Assembly: GCA_008828725.1 (NCBI GenBank)
Contig: MEHQ01001245.1
Location: 1 to 64,000, forward strand
DNA: 64,000 bases
Origin: Saccharina japonica
Taxonomy: Eukaryota > Sar > Phaeophyceae > Laminariales > Laminariaceae
Direction: 5' to 3'
Numbering within the stretch: the stretch's first letter is position 1; each line of letters opens with the position of its first letter. Under the pieces are notes generated by a model. It made no database searches, was not told the origin of the DNA, and saw nothing but the letters and a program-made list of their open reading frames with translations. The position numbers and the translations under genes are program-made. Of this stretch, positions 9,678 to 21,196 are shown piece by piece.

Positions 9678-12587
9678 ATGCTGGTGTATTATCGTTTTGC
9701 AGATACAAGCTGCTTGGGCCTGGATGCGCTCGACATAGCGCTCACCTATGCTTCGGACGGAGTACAGTGGTACGCGTCAACAACCCAACTGCAAATGGTT
9801 TGTTCGGAGTTATGCGTGGCCTGCCGGAACCTCACGATGTCGCACATCCCGGTAAAACACAATACTCCACCGCGGTTATGGTTACGACGCGAACAAGAAG
9901 CCTTCCGGAAAAAGCACCGTGCCTCGCGCATCCCGGCATTGAGAGCGGGCTCCTTGACATGGGTGTTGCCCCCAGGGTGCATTTCGGAGGGGAGCTCGTG
10001 GATCCACGAAGAACGCCGTCTGCTCACCGCGGGGTTGAGGCGGCTTCGACGTGGACGGGAGTGCAGCAACATTGTCGTTAAAGGTTGGTGGCCGGATTCG
10101 CTGCAGAAGATAACATTTGGACCAGCATTCAACCACCCAGTCAGCGCTGTTCTCTGGCCGGCGTCCCTTAGACAGCTGGTTTTCGGTCGCGAGTTTAACC
10201 AAGAAATCCAAGCCGTCGACTGGCCGGCCTTGCTGGAGTATTTGACGTTCGGTGATAGTTTCAACAAATCTTTGAAAGGGGTTGTGTGGCCCGCCTCGTT
10301 GAACGATTTGACCTTTGGGCTCAAATTCGACCAACCTGTCGATGGGGTACTGTGGCCGGCCGCCTTGCAGCGTTTGACGTTGGGTGGGTGTTTTAACGGC
10401 TCGATCCGAAATATTGTGTGGCCGGATTCCCTGCGGCAGCTAACGTTCGGGTGTGGTTTCAACCAGCCGATTGATCAAGCTAAGTGGCCGCCTGCGCTTG
10501 AGCGCGTGGCGCTTGGCGAGCGGTTCAACCTTCCGATCACAGCAGTGGTGTGGCCGGCTTCGCTGCAGCATCTGACGTTTGGGTCCGCCTTCCACCAATC
10601 AATAGAAGACGTAATATGGCCGGATTCTCTAAAATCGTTAACGCTCGGGTCAGCGTTCAACAAGCCAATCGACATGGTTGTGTGGTCTGCGTCGCTGAGG
10701 AGTTTAACGTTCGGCTCTACCTTCAACCAGTCAATCCGAGACGTCTGGTGGCCGGCTATGCTTGAGCAGCTAGAGTTTGGTGATAAATTCAATCAATCCA
10801 TCCAACGAGATTCAAGGAACACAGATGCCACTGATAGGCGAGTCGGCGGGGCCGTGCTGCCACCGTCATTGAAACATTTGACCTTCGGATCCAACTTCAA
10901 CAAGCCGATCCAAGACACGTTGTGGCCGACGTATCTCCAGGTTTTGGTGTTTGGCTCAGCCTTCAACCAACCAATCGACGACATCGTGTGGCCGCCATCG
11001 CTGCTTCGTTTGTCTTTTGGACGTGCCTTCAATCGTCCAATCCAAGGAGTCGTCTGGCCGAACTCGCTGCTGTATTTGGCCTTTGGGCACCTTTTCAACC
11101 ATCCGATCGACGAGGTGGTGTGGCCTGCATCACTGCAGCTATTGAGGTTTGGGGCTAGCTCCGACAAGCCTATCCAAGGAGTCGTAAGCGGCGCTTCACA
11201 AGAGCGTTTCGCGTTGCCGACTCAAGCCGGCGTGTGGCCACCTTCTCTGCAGCATTTAGCGTTTCGGGTTGACATGCTGCGAGCTGAAGACCGCGTGGTG
11301 TTGCCGGCCTCTCTCCTGTTTTTGACGTTTGGGCCACGCTTTAATCATCCGCTAGACAAGGTTGGATGCCCCCCCAGCGTTAAGAGTATTGGGTTTGGAG
11401 TAGACTTCGACCAGCCTATCGACGGGGTCGTGTGGCCAAACACGGTCGAACGCTTGTCGTTCGGTGCCTGTTTCAACCAGCCAATTCATCTGGTCGTTTG
11501 GTCTCCCTCTCTGCAATATTTAACGTTCGGAGACAAGTTCGATCAGCCCATCGACCGAGGTACGTGGCCGGACTCGCTGCAGTATTTAGCGTTGGGGTCT
11601 GCCTTCAACCACCGAATCGAAGGGAACATGCTAGTATTGCCGGCTTCGCTACAGGATCTGGAATTTGGCTCAAAATTCAACAAACCAATCAACGACGTGG
11701 TGTGGCCTGCATCGCTGCAACACTTGACATTTGGGTCCAGTTTCAACCAGCCAATCCGAAGACCCGCGTTGCCGCTGTCGCTGCAGGCTATAACCCTCGG
11801 ATCTACGTACAACCAGACAATCAATGACACTTTGTGGTCTTCATCGCTGGAGCGGTTGAGGGTAAGGGATAACGTGGGCGGACCGGTCCCAGAAGTTGAT
11901 TGGTTTGCCTCACCGCAGTACGCAATGTTTCGACCGAAACTCAACCAAGGTTTTGCAAGCGACAAGCCGGCGTTGCTGCATGTATTGACCGTTTATATTA
12001 CCTGGATACAAACTATAGAAGAGGTGGTGGCGCCAGCCTCGTTTAGACGTTTGGTGTTTCGACCGGCTGTGCCTCAAGGAATAAGATTCGGAGGTAATTT
12101 TGACCTTCAAATTCACCGAATCAAGTGGCCGATGTCCCTGGAGGAGGTGATATTCGGCCATTCATTTGACAAGCCAATCCGCCAGGTTGTGTGGCCTGAC
12201 TCGATGAAGATTTTGGAGCTAGGGCATTGCTTCAACCAACGAATCGAAGGAGTTCGGTGGCCGGGTTCGGTTGAGCGTTTGACGTTCGGGTACTACTTCG
12301 ATCAACCTATCCAACAATTATGGTGGCCGGAAGCCCTGAAGCACTTAACGTTCGGTGCTATGTTCAACCAAGCTATCGATGAGGTGGTGTGGCCGGCTTC
12401 CCTGCAGCATATAAACTTTGGATTGTTTTTCAACCAACCAATCCATCAAGTAACATGGCCTTCTTCCCTGGAGAGTGTGGCCTTTGGTTCTGCATTCAAC
12501 CATCCTTTGGAAGGGACCAGGTGGCCATCCTCGTTACGGCGGCTAAGCTATTGTGGAAACGACCAACATATCCGTGAACTCGCGTAA
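9678..12587 (+). CDS. FNIP-repeat protein (969 aa)
   Basis: This is a single long open frame. From about residue 135 to the end it is a solenoid of roughly 37 units of 22 residues, consensus VVWPASLQHLTFGSAFNQPI. These are FNIP-type repeats (relatives of leucine-rich repeats) known from Dictyostelium, other protists, some algae and giant viruses, and thought to bind proteins. Most units keep W-P, L-x-x-L, F-G and F-N-x-P-I. Units near residues 380, 510 and 760-800 are worn or carry insertions. The first 130 residues are not repeats. A stretch near residues 15-55 with W, C and L spacing could be a worn F-box, the usual partner of FNIP repeats, but this is weak. The ATG is the first after an in-frame TAA at 9666. 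There is no signal peptide or membrane segment, so it is probably cytoplasmic. Its cellular role is unknown. The family is confident; absence of upstream exons is not proven. Confidence 0.85.
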   Translation: MLVYYRFADTSCLGLDALDIALTYASDGVQWYASTTQLQMVCSELCVACRNLTMSHIPVKHNTPPRLWLRREQEAFRKKHRASRIPALRAGSLTWVLPPGCISEGSSWIHEERRLLTAGLRRLRRGRECSNIVVKGWWPDSLQKITFGPAFNHPVSAVLWPASLRQLVFGREFNQEIQAVDWPALLEYLTFGDSFNKSLKGVVWPASLNDLTFGLKFDQPVDGVLWPAALQRLTLGGCFNGSIRNIVWPDSLRQLTFGCGFNQPIDQAKWPPALERVALGERFNLPITAVVWPASLQHLTFGSAFHQSIEDVIWPDSLKSLTLGSAFNKPIDMVVWSASLRSLTFGSTFNQSIRDVWWPAMLEQLEFGDKFNQSIQRDSRNTDATDRRVGGAVLPPSLKHLTFGSNFNKPIQDTLWPTYLQVLVFGSAFNQPIDDIVWPPSLLRLSFGRAFNRPIQGVVWPNSLLYLAFGHLFNHPIDEVVWPASLQLLRFGASSDKPIQGVVSGASQERFALPTQAGVWPPSLQHLAFRVDMLRAEDRVVLPASLLFLTFGPRFNHPLDKVGCPPSVKSIGFGVDFDQPIDGVVWPNTVERLSFGACFNQPIHLVVWSPSLQYLTFGDKFDQPIDRGTWPDSLQYLALGSAFNHRIEGNMLVLPASLQDLEFGSKFNKPINDVVWPASLQHLTFGSSFNQPIRRPALPLSLQAITLGSTYNQTINDTLWSSSLERLRVRDNVGGPVPEVDWFASPQYAMFRPKLNQGFASDKPALLHVLTVYITWIQTIEEVVAPASFRRLVFRPAVPQGIRFGGNFDLQIHRIKWPMSLEEVIFGHSFDKPIRQVVWPDSMKILELGHCFNQRIEGVRWPGSVERLTFGYYFDQPIQQLWWPEALKHLTFGAMFNQAIDEVVWPASLQHINFGLFFNQPIHQVTWPSSLESVAFGSAFNHPLEGTRWPSSLRRLSYCGNDQHIRELA

Positions 12588-13917
12588 CTGTCCTCTCAAC
12601 CGAAGTTAGTGTGTGTGTGAGGGGTGTATTTACGGAGGCAGTGCATCCGGCTGGTTCGGAAAATACCTTATTCTACGGCAGATCACGATGTTTGTTTAGG
12701 TTGGATATTTCAACACAAGTAGGTGGCCACGGTTTGCGAGTTGATTGGATGCACCAATTAGGTCATCCCGGCGGGCTGTATACGCTTTGGCTTTGACGAC
12801 GACGGCGCGGCGAACGTCTGTCTATGTAGTACCCGACGCAGCGTGGGTGGTCAAACTCGGTATATGCGCCGGTACTCGTTTGGACGTGCCTATCGCCCGG
12901 TTTGATATTTTGTGTGTTAAGTTGGTCAACGACTCGGCGTTTTTGGATAGGAAGCTTGCATTGCTCGCATGGCCTGCTTTTCGTTTCTGTTTTGCCGTGC
13001 GTATCGTTTGATCCTACCTCGGGGTGAAAGGGGGGGGCGACAGTAGAGTTATTGATAAATGTGTGCACGACTCCATTACAGCGTGTAGGACGTAGCTGGA
13101 CTGGCTACAAGGGATTATGTCTGGGCTTGATATTATACCCTGTCGGCAATGATGTGTCGGCACTCGTGTCGAGGCAGGTTGACTTCGGTCGCATTTACGA
13201 CCAGCATCAACACTATCGCGGGACCCTTTTCCTTACCACTCAAGCAGTAACAACTCGCCGATTCCGCGTTCAACCCGAAGCACATGTACACGCTTAGAAG
13301 GCTCGCTATTCGATGAGTCATGTTTTTTATTTGGGACCCAGTTGTTTCGCTTGTCCCATGCCGAACAGCACAGGCCTGGATGGGTGTGTTTCTTTGAAAG
13401 TAGTCCGCAAGTAAGTGTGTGATGTGTGTAACCCTCACCGTCAATAGTAGCGTTTTTTCCTGGGTACCACCAACGTTGTCGAGATAACTATTAATATCAC
13501 GTGTATGCCTGACTCCTATATACCTCATGTATCTGTATCGTTGATGAGACCGGCGGATCGGCTTCTTTAGAGTTGATTTTATTATGACCGAGGTGCGTAT
13601 CGTCCTGATGTGCATATGTTTCCCTGTCCACTATCCGTGCTTGTGACAAGAAGCATCTATCTTCTGCCGCATGAGTGTCAAAACCAAGGCGAGGGATCAG
13701 CAGCACCTTGTGCCAGCAGCAGTCGCATGAGGAAAACACTCGCACACTGGAGCGAGTCATGTATTTGCAATCTCGAGTTCCCGAACACTGATACTGGCTC
13801 GTATGCTTTCCTTCAACGGACACATATCACAAAGAAGATACAAGGGCTCTGCATGGATGCGGCTTCGGATTGGACATATACCTGGTACATCAGTTATTTG
13901 GTACCATCCTTATTATT
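12588..13917. other. downstream of the FNIP gene; no gene seen
   Basis: No further FNIP units appear and no other gene is recognised. A G-run lies near 13029. Confidence 0.4.
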
Positions 13918-14293
13918 TACGACAATGTGATGGCGCTCGCTCGTGTTTCAATATCTGACGCCTACGTGCAGAACCAATGCAATGGCAAGGGTTGCAGGAA
14001 GAAGGGAATGCTGCGTGCTGACATATTCAGTTCGCAACCTCATTTCTCAGTCTCAACAGTCAGCCTCAGAAATGTAATCAGGCGCTTTCGGTGTTCCCTG
14101 GATAGTCTCAGTCGTCAGGATATTTCGTGAGATTTACGACAACAATCTGATGGCGCTCGCTCGTGTTTTGACATCTAACACATACTACGTGCAGAATCAA
14201 GGCAATGCCAGGTGTTGCAGGAAGAAGGAAACGCTACTACTGTAAGTGCTGATACTCAGTTCGCAACTTCATTTCTCTGTCTCTGTCAGAAAT
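13918..14293 (+). repeat. two direct copies of a roughly 150-bp unit
   Basis: The block beginning GATGGCGCTCGCTCGTGTTT occurs at 13931 and again at 14150. Each continues with TACGTGCAGAA, GGTTGCAGGAAGAAGG-like and TCAGTTCGCAACNTCATTTC-like segments, ending GTCAGAAATG or CTCAGAAATG. The spacing is about 219 bp. The function is unknown. Confidence 0.65.
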
Positions 14294-15830
14294 GCACCAG
14301 TCGAGGTCCCTGTGGCGGGCTCAGTTTTAGTTTTGGCACGTGCGGCAAAAACACTTCGTGCCGAGCAAGCGTTTCCGCGTGGATATGCAAAGTCGAGATA
14401 TTTTAAAGTTGGCAACGGGGGGGAGATCTCAATTATTCTCTGACTCTCGTGTGTCTGAGCAGACTCGTATCTACAGCACTGTAGACTACAACAGTAGTAC
14501 TGCTGTACAGCAGTACGTTCTACACAGCAGCAATCAGCAGTACTGTACATACCAGCTGCTCGCTACGTCGTACATACAGTACTCGTACCTGGTACTACTC
14601 GTACGTACTGCTGTTTGTTCTTGTACGAGTACGTAGCACAGCCAGGCACAGAAGTAAATATGTCTACCCTGAAAAAGGAGCTACTATTGTACACGAATCC
14701 ACCCGATTCAAAATCAGCCGAGTTTTCATTCCTCCGTGGATCATTGATTTTCATTGAGGCGAGATATTTTAAGGGGAGACTCAGCACCACAAATATCTCT
14801 CTCGGCAGCAACAGCACCACGCATATCATCCTCAGCGGGCGGTAGAGCCGAGGCACCACCGCAAGATCCACCCACTTCGAGGTCCCTGCGCTCGGCGGCG
14901 GCGCTTGACTCGAGAGTACGCGCGGGCGGAAAGTGAGGGGCGGGGGCTGAGGGACGCGACCCGGGCGAGGAAGCCAACGCGAGGCCGTCGAAATGGGTCC
15001 CGAGTGTGAGAAGCGAAGTCAAACTCCAGGAGGCCCCGAAGCACCCTAGCGGTCGGACTCAAAGATATATATCTTCGTACACGTATATGGAAAGCAACAA
15101 CAGCGCATAGCCACACATATACTGGTATGCATTCCGCCAGCCGTCATAGCAGGTCATGACGAGTGCAGATACTTACCCACAGGCGAATTCCTAGCTTCAG
15201 TAGCGGTACCCTAGGATATACCTGGTATCAAGCACAACGCTGATAGTTGCATGGTCGTGCATGAATAACAACACAGCAGCATTGAACAATTTGCCAGCAT
15301 TGCTCACGTTTCACATTCGTGCAGATAACTTTGGACGGGACAGCTATTAATAACAAGCAGGCATGAGCAGAGGCCGCCGTTAATACGCATGCATGTCTGT
15401 ATTGCCTGCAGGTCAGTTGCCTGCAATGCACGTGTATGGTCGAGAAGGTCCTCCACCTGTGGGTGTCGTTGTCTGCTCTCTGCTGTGCCTCTCTGTCGTT
15501 CTGGTACTCATAGTCGCGTCGACTCCCCGGATGAAAAATCCTAATTTTGCAGTCTGGAACCCCCTCTGGACCTGGAAGCTGCATCAAAACCAACCAAAGA
15601 GAGTGTCCGATATCTTGAACCTATGACCACGAAGACGCTCACGCAACCACCAACCAACACTAAAAGAGCCCCATACCCGGTCTTAGAATTCCTGCTGTAA
15701 TAGACTGTTGCGGTGGCTTCTGCCGCAGGTCGCTAGCCCTGGAGCTCTAACATCACAAACAAGGTGCGAACACAAAATATTGTGTGTGAGAATCTGCAAG
15801 CAGTCAATCAACACGTCGTACGTTGGCGTG
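14294..15830. other. no gene seen
   Basis: Nothing is recognised apart from CAGCAGTACTG-rich DNA near 14470-14600 and a GC-rich segment at about 14840-15010. The GC-rich segment has open frames on both strands but no recognisable protein. Confidence 0.4.
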
Positions 15831-16984
15831 TGAAAGCTCCAACCACAGATACTCCCACGCCAACACTCACAGCTGCAATGACACCACCTTCCTTGTTAAT
15901 GGCGGTGAAGGATCACATTCTTTCTTAGGTTGGCAAGCCGGCTCCCGCTGCTGCTGCTCGTTCAAACAACAGAGAGACGAAATGGATGCTATAAAAAACG
16001 TAAAATACGAATCCGGCTGAATTGAACATACACAGCACCAAGACCGCTCCCGAACCGAAGGAACGCAACGACCGAGGCCAACTCGAAACGGCGCGCGACG
16101 AAACACGCGCCACGCGGTAGCCCATCCTTGTCCTCTTCAATATACCGCGGCTTGTGGAACTCGACCTCGTACAGCTCTAGTAAGCAGTAATAATGCCATA
16201 AATCGCAGGCAGCATCACACATCAGACAATACAAGCATAATGAATGCTCGTTCGTACGCACCCCTGCTTTAGTAGAGAGGTACATGAGGCAAGACGGCCT
16301 CATAGTTGCTGTAAGCTATGCATATGATATGAGCGTTCGACCAAATACCTAAAATTCCAAAGTTGTGTTCTGTAGGGTACCCACAAAACTATACCCGGGG
16401 TATTTACTACAACAAACTTCTGTAAGTTATTTACGCCATTTTTACCCGTACCCGGAAGTTCTGTGAGTTCTGTAAATTTTTCATACCCGTTCTCGAAACT
16501 TCCGTGAGTTCTGTACGGCATCCATACCCGTGCCTGGAACTTATGTAAGGTCTGTACGCCTTGTGCCACAATACCCGGGGTAAGGGTATACCTTTGTCGC
16601 CATACCTGGGGGCTGGTACCTGTTCGTTAGACACATACTGTACCCGTATGGTCTTACAGTACTACTCTGGCTCTTTTTCTTTTTTTCTTCTTGCATACCT
16701 CGCGGCCCAAAGGCAAGGATTATTAAAAAATTAAAAAAAACAACAGCTGTGAGCTCGAGGATTTCGTCGTAGGAGGGATGAATATATATTTAAAAAATGA
16801 AAAAACAACAGCTGTGAGCTCGAGGATTTCGTCGAAGCTCATCTTTGCTAGCTGAGTGTAATACTTCGATCGCGCGTACTTACGGATTTTAGGGATTATG
16901 TTGTAAGACTGCTGTAACATGTGCGTATGACATAAACTATATACATACGCGTATTATCCGTTTGCATTAAAGTACGCGTGTCGT

Positions 16985-18157
16985 ACGTATTCTTCCCTCG
17001 TCAACTCTCGTCGATTTTTTGGGCTGTGAGTCGGTTTCATTTCACGACTAATAATTAGTCGCTAGTCGGCGAAGCCGACAAAAGTCAGGCGAGCGAAGCG
17101 AGACAATAAAGCCCCCCCCGGCCGAGGGGGGGCCCTGGAGGCGCCCCCGGAGGGCCCGCCAGAGGCGCCTCCGGAGGATCCCGCTGAAGGCGCCGCCGGA
17201 GGCCAAAAATACGCTATTTGGCTTCATTTTACGCAAGAAAAGCGCAAACAATATGACCCAGATTCACATTAAGTTTCGAACGAAACAAGCTTCAGTTTAC
17301 ACAAGAAATTCACAAAAAACGAGAAGTACAACGCATGTACCAGGTAGATCTACCCCGGACTACAGGAAAGTGACAGCAATTGTTTGAGTCGCTATACTAC
17401 CTGGCGGGGATGTGAGCGAAAAAACGAACTCATCACCAAGATAGCGGTGCAAAAATTATCCCCAGAAGAAAAGGTTGTGGATCCCTCCGTAATGTTATTC
17501 GTTTATTAACGTCTCTCCCAACCTTACGCGAAACGCGCGCGTCGATGACGACGGCAAGTCCTAAAATCTTCCACAGCGGGTTGTTTGATCTGAGCGGTTT
17601 GCTGCGCCTCTGCTCATGCTTCACGCGGTAGAGCACCGTTTCGGGGTCGCGTGCACTCGCCAAGGTGGTCCGCGGGCCGATAATGGCCACAACTTCGCCG
17701 ACGGGATCTCCGCCCTCAGCGTTGGCATTGGGTGCGCCAGGGCTGACGCCGTCGACACCGTCGAGAGAGATGGGCTGTTCCGCCATGTGTGCGTGTGTGT
17801 GGATCTCCCGCTGTGCGCCGCAGTGTCACAGGGCATGTGAGGGTATCCGCAGCCCGCAGTAACTCACGTTAAAAGCTGTACCCCGCATTTAAAAAGCCTT
17901 CCTACAGTTAAGGAAATCCAATAAGTCGGAAAGTCGGCACCTCCGTTTCACGACTGACTATTAGTCCGACTAAAAACTAGTCAGCGACTTAAGTCGTGCC
18001 GACTCACAGCCCTACGATTTTTGCTTACCCACGCTATAATATGCGCTCTCGACAGTCGGTGTCATTTGAGAATACAAACCTCCATGGGGAGAATCGAACC
18101 CTCGACAACCGGCCCAAAAGGCTTGGTGGCTACCAGTTAGACCACCGGGGCGCTGTA
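16985..18157 (-). mobile_element. tRNA-derived SINE, copy 2, split by a hAT-like element
   Basis: The head reads on the minus strand from about 18157 (CAGCGCCCCGGTGGTCTAAC, A-box-like TGGTCTAACTGG, B-box GGTTCGATTCTC). The body follows (ATAGCGTGGGTAAGCAAAAATCG) and, after the insert at 17020-18014, continues at 17019-16985 (CGACGAGAGTTGACGAGGG). Confidence 0.65.
17020..18014. mobile_element. hAT-like non-autonomous element
   Basis: A 995-bp element is flanked by an exact 8-bp duplication CGATTTTT (17012-17019 and 18015-18022). The inverted right end reads TAGGGCTGTGAGTCGG and the left reads TGGGCTGTGAGTCGG. Subterminal CGACT/AGTCG motifs repeat near both ends, as in hAT elements. The centre is GC-rich (17110-17200). 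A 117-residue frame at 17786-17433 (-) matches no family I know. It is inserted in a SINE. Confidence 0.75.
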
Positions 18158-18459
18158 CATGATATAATAATAGACTTCGAGGTATATATACTGCTGTCGA
18201 TATGCTCTGGCGTTGTACCAGGCCCGTCGAATCCCGACAGCGGTGATGGAGCCTGCATCTATCAAGTAGTCGTGCCGACGGCTCTTCTGCTTGTCCTGGA
18301 TGCCCGCGACAAAGATGCCGTTCGCCACCGTTTGGTGAACGAGCGCGGATGTCCTGGTGCTGGCTTGGTGTATTGTGGTGGGGTTTAGATACTACGTGTA
18401 CCTGTAGCTCTTTGTGACTTATTTATTGTCGGCTCACCAGCCGATTTACGAGAACAGCA

Positions 18460-18625
18460 CAGGACACGAAATTCTAAATATAGGCTATTAATGTTAGTGA
18501 AGAAGCCTTTCTGGCATTTAGAGGAAACCATAAATTCGATATCGAAGTTATAGCGTGGAAAGAACCCTATCTCAAATATGAAATGCAGCCTTGGCCAGCT
18601 TTGCTGCTTCAAATAAGGCGTCCTG
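18460..18625. mobile_element. small TIR element, CAGGAC family, copy 3
   Basis: A 166-bp element starts CAGGACACG and ends GGCGTCCTG, with CA before it and TA after it. Its interior resembles the copies at 622 and 1539 (GAGGAAA, then CCTTGGCCAGC for CCTGGACCAG). Confidence 0.55.
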
Positions 18626-18697
18626 TACCAACTGCTGTATTGTACTGGTATGCAAACTTTACTTTGCAAGATGTGTTATGTAGGGTACGTAAAGAAC

Positions 18698-20368
18698 CAA
18701 GGTCAGGTTCTGTAGGGTACCTACAGAACCATACCCGGGGTATTTACCCGGGAAATACCCTACAGAGAACTTCTGTGAGTTCTGTAAGGGTTTTATACCC
18801 GTACCCGGAACTTCTGTAAGTTCTGTACGACCTTCATACCCTACAGAGAACTTCTGTAAATTCTGTACTCCCCGTTTCACAATACCCGGGGTACCGGTAC
18901 AACGTGTTTGTACCTGCCCGGAACTTCTGTGAGTTATGTACGCCCGTGCCACAATACCCGGAACTTCTGTGAGTTATGTAAGGGTTTTATACCCTAACCC
19001 GGAACTTCTGTAAGTTCTGTAAGACATCCATACCCGTACCCGGAACTTCTGTAAGTTCTGTAACACCTTGGGCACAATACCCCGGGTAAGGGTATTCCCT
19101 CGGCACAATACCCTGTGTGCCGGTACAGATTAGGGTATCGTTGAGGATGTCAGGAGACGGTCAGTCGAGGGAAAATGGGCATCGGTCAAGGGTGTGGATT
19201 CAAGTGTTCCACACTAAAACCTAGTATTTTGGCGTCAGTCAAGGATAAAAAATGAAAAATTGCCGTCAGTCACGGGGTGAAAGTGCCGTCTCCTGACATG
19301 TGTTGAGGAGTGATGATATGCATTCTGACGTCATGCCTCATCAGTGACACACACCAAAAACGAATTTACGAAATTAAATTACATTGTACAACCCACATCA
19401 CTCACAACCACACATAAACCGAGCACACAAGTACGTGGATGTTGATTTGGGGGGTAAATCTATGACCGCGGGAGTCATTCCCATGAAGTTGGACCGGTCC
19501 TTATCGTGAAAATCGTGGAAGACAGCTTATAAAGATAAATTAGCTACGTACAATGGTACATGCATGGTATATACGCGTTAGTACCGGTATAGTGTGTCAT
19601 GGTTGAAGTACACCAATCGCAGTATTTCGAAATGCATTATATGTATATATTTTTTAGGAGTACATTTGCAGTTTTTTCGCCCCCTTGAGGTGGGTATTCA
19701 CCAGGGTATCACCGGAACTTCTGTAAGTTCTGTACGCCCGTGCCTCAATCGGAACTTCTGTGAGTTCTGTACGCCCGGGCCACAATCGGAGCTTCTGTGA
19801 GTTCTGTACGACTGGGCCACAATCGGAGCTTCTGTGAGTTATGTACGCCCGTTCCACAATAAATACCCGGAATTTCTGTAAATTCTGTACGCCCGTGTCA
19901 CAATACACGGAATTTTGTAAGTTCTGTGCGACCTTCATACCCGTACCCGGAACTTCTGTAAGTTCTGTGCGACCGAGCCACAATTCCCGGGGTACCAGTA
20001 CAACGTGTCTATACCTGCCTGGAACTTCTGTGAGTTCTGTACGCCCGTGCCACAATACCCGGAACTTCTGTGAGTTCTGTAAGGGTTTTATACCCGTACC
20101 CGGAACTTCTGTAAGTTCTGTACGACCTTCATACCCTACAGAGAACTTCTGTAAATTCTGTACTCCCCGTTTCACAATACCCGGGGTACCGGTACAACGT
20201 GTTTGTACCTGCCCGGAACTTCTGTGAGTTATGTATGCCCGGGCCACAATACCCGGAACTTCTGTGAGTTCTGTAAGGGTTTTATACCCTAACCCGGAAC
20301 TTATGTAAGTTATGTAAGACACCCATACCCTGACCCTAAATCCACAAACCCTACAGAACCTGACCTTG
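18698..20368. mobile_element. hAT-like TIR element, family A (inner), filled with minisatellite
   Basis: A 1671-bp element has perfect terminal inverted repeats of at least 20 bp (CAAGGTCAGGTTCTGTAGGG) and an exact 8-bp duplication TAAAGAAC (18690-18697 and 20369-20376). Minisatellite blocks lie at about 18720-19130 and 19700-20330, in mixed orientation to the ends. A small hairpin element with TGTCAGGAGACGG ends lies at about 19147-19302. It is non-autonomous, and nested in another copy of its own family. Confidence 0.75.
19700..20330 (+). repeat. minisatellite, GAACTTCTGTGAGTTCTGTA type
   Basis: Units of roughly 36-55 bp are built from GGAACTTCTGTRAGTTCTGTA-like cores. They alternate with CGCCCGTGCCACAATACCCG-like or ACCTTCATACCCGTACCC-like spacers. 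The open frames with Cys-rich repeated peptides on either strand are a by-product of the array. The core GTTCTGTA is also part of the element's TIR. Confidence 0.85.
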
Positions 20369-21196
20369 TAAAGAACCATACCCGGGTTTTTTCCTGGGTA
20401 ATATTACTCTACAAATAACTTATGTGAGTTATGTGCGACACCCATACCCGTACCCGGAACTTCTGTAAGTTCTGTACGCCCGTGCCACACTACCCTGGGT
20501 ACGGGTACAACATTTTAATACGTACCTGCACGGAAATTCTGTGATTTCTGTACGCCCGTGCCACAATACCCAGAACTTCTGTGAGTTCTGTAACACTCTC
20601 ATACCCGTACCCGGAACTTTGTAAGTTATGTACGACATCCATACCCGAACCCGGAACTTCTGTATGTTCTGTACGCCCCGTGCTACAATACCCGGGCTAA
20701 GGGTACAACTATTGTATACCCGCACGGAAATTCTGTGAGTTCTGAACGCCTGTGACACAACGCCCGGAACTTCTGTGAGTTCTGTAATACTTTCATACCC
20801 GTACCTGGAACTTCTCTGTAAGTTGTGTAACACTCCATACCGGTACCCTAAATCCACAAACCCTGCAGATTATAATCTTGTAAATTCCGCCGCGGACCCC
20901 AAAACCACCTCCAAAACCACGTCAGCCCGGCGACCGCGACCACCTCGATACGGCGCACGACGAAACACGTCTGCCATGGCCGCCTCCATTGATCCCGGGT
21001 TTAGGTTAATCAGCATCCTACTACAGCTCGTGGTATCGATGACAGTGTGGAAAATGCAGACAGACAGTACACAGTAGACATACTACAGGGGTAGTTACGT
21101 AATGGAAGCCTGTGCGCACCTCCGGTATGAAGAGATGTTTCTTCGATATAGGAAACAAAGACGCCCTCGTTATCAATGTTCGTGGGTATGTACTAA

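Larger units (their letters stand above)
16358..20880. mobile_element. hAT-like TIR element, family A (outer), filled with minisatellite
   Basis: The left end CAAAGTTGTGTTCTGTAGGG and the inverted right end CAAGATTATAATCTGCAGGG are similar TIRs. The flanks TAAAATTC and TAAATTCC are an imperfect 8-bp duplication. The same site in R1 copy 1 (about 30478) is empty. Minisatellite built on GGAACTTCTGTRAGTTCTGTA-like units fills 16377-16620 and 20380-20850. A SINE split by another element, a CAGGAC MITE and a second family A copy lie inside. No transposase is seen. Confidence 0.65.

Noticed and set aside
9746-10462. 238-residue minus-strand frame inside the FNIP gene
   Set aside because: It is the antisense of the repeat array. 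Its regular pattern mirrors the 66-bp unit and has no independent domain.
17433-17786. 117-residue frame in the hAT-like element as a transposase
   Set aside because: No hAT dimerisation, zinc-finger or catalytic motif can be read. It may be captured or chance sequence.
18070-18157. tRNA gene on the minus strand (also near 8105-8180, 49158 and 34358)
   Set aside because: A- and B-box-like motifs are present but each is joined to the same SINE body, and cloverleaf pairing is poor. They are SINE heads.
20429-20857. Cys-rich repeat proteins (also 19654-20379, 19841-20227)
   Set aside because: They are translations of the GTTCTGTA-type minisatellite in several frames and both strands.
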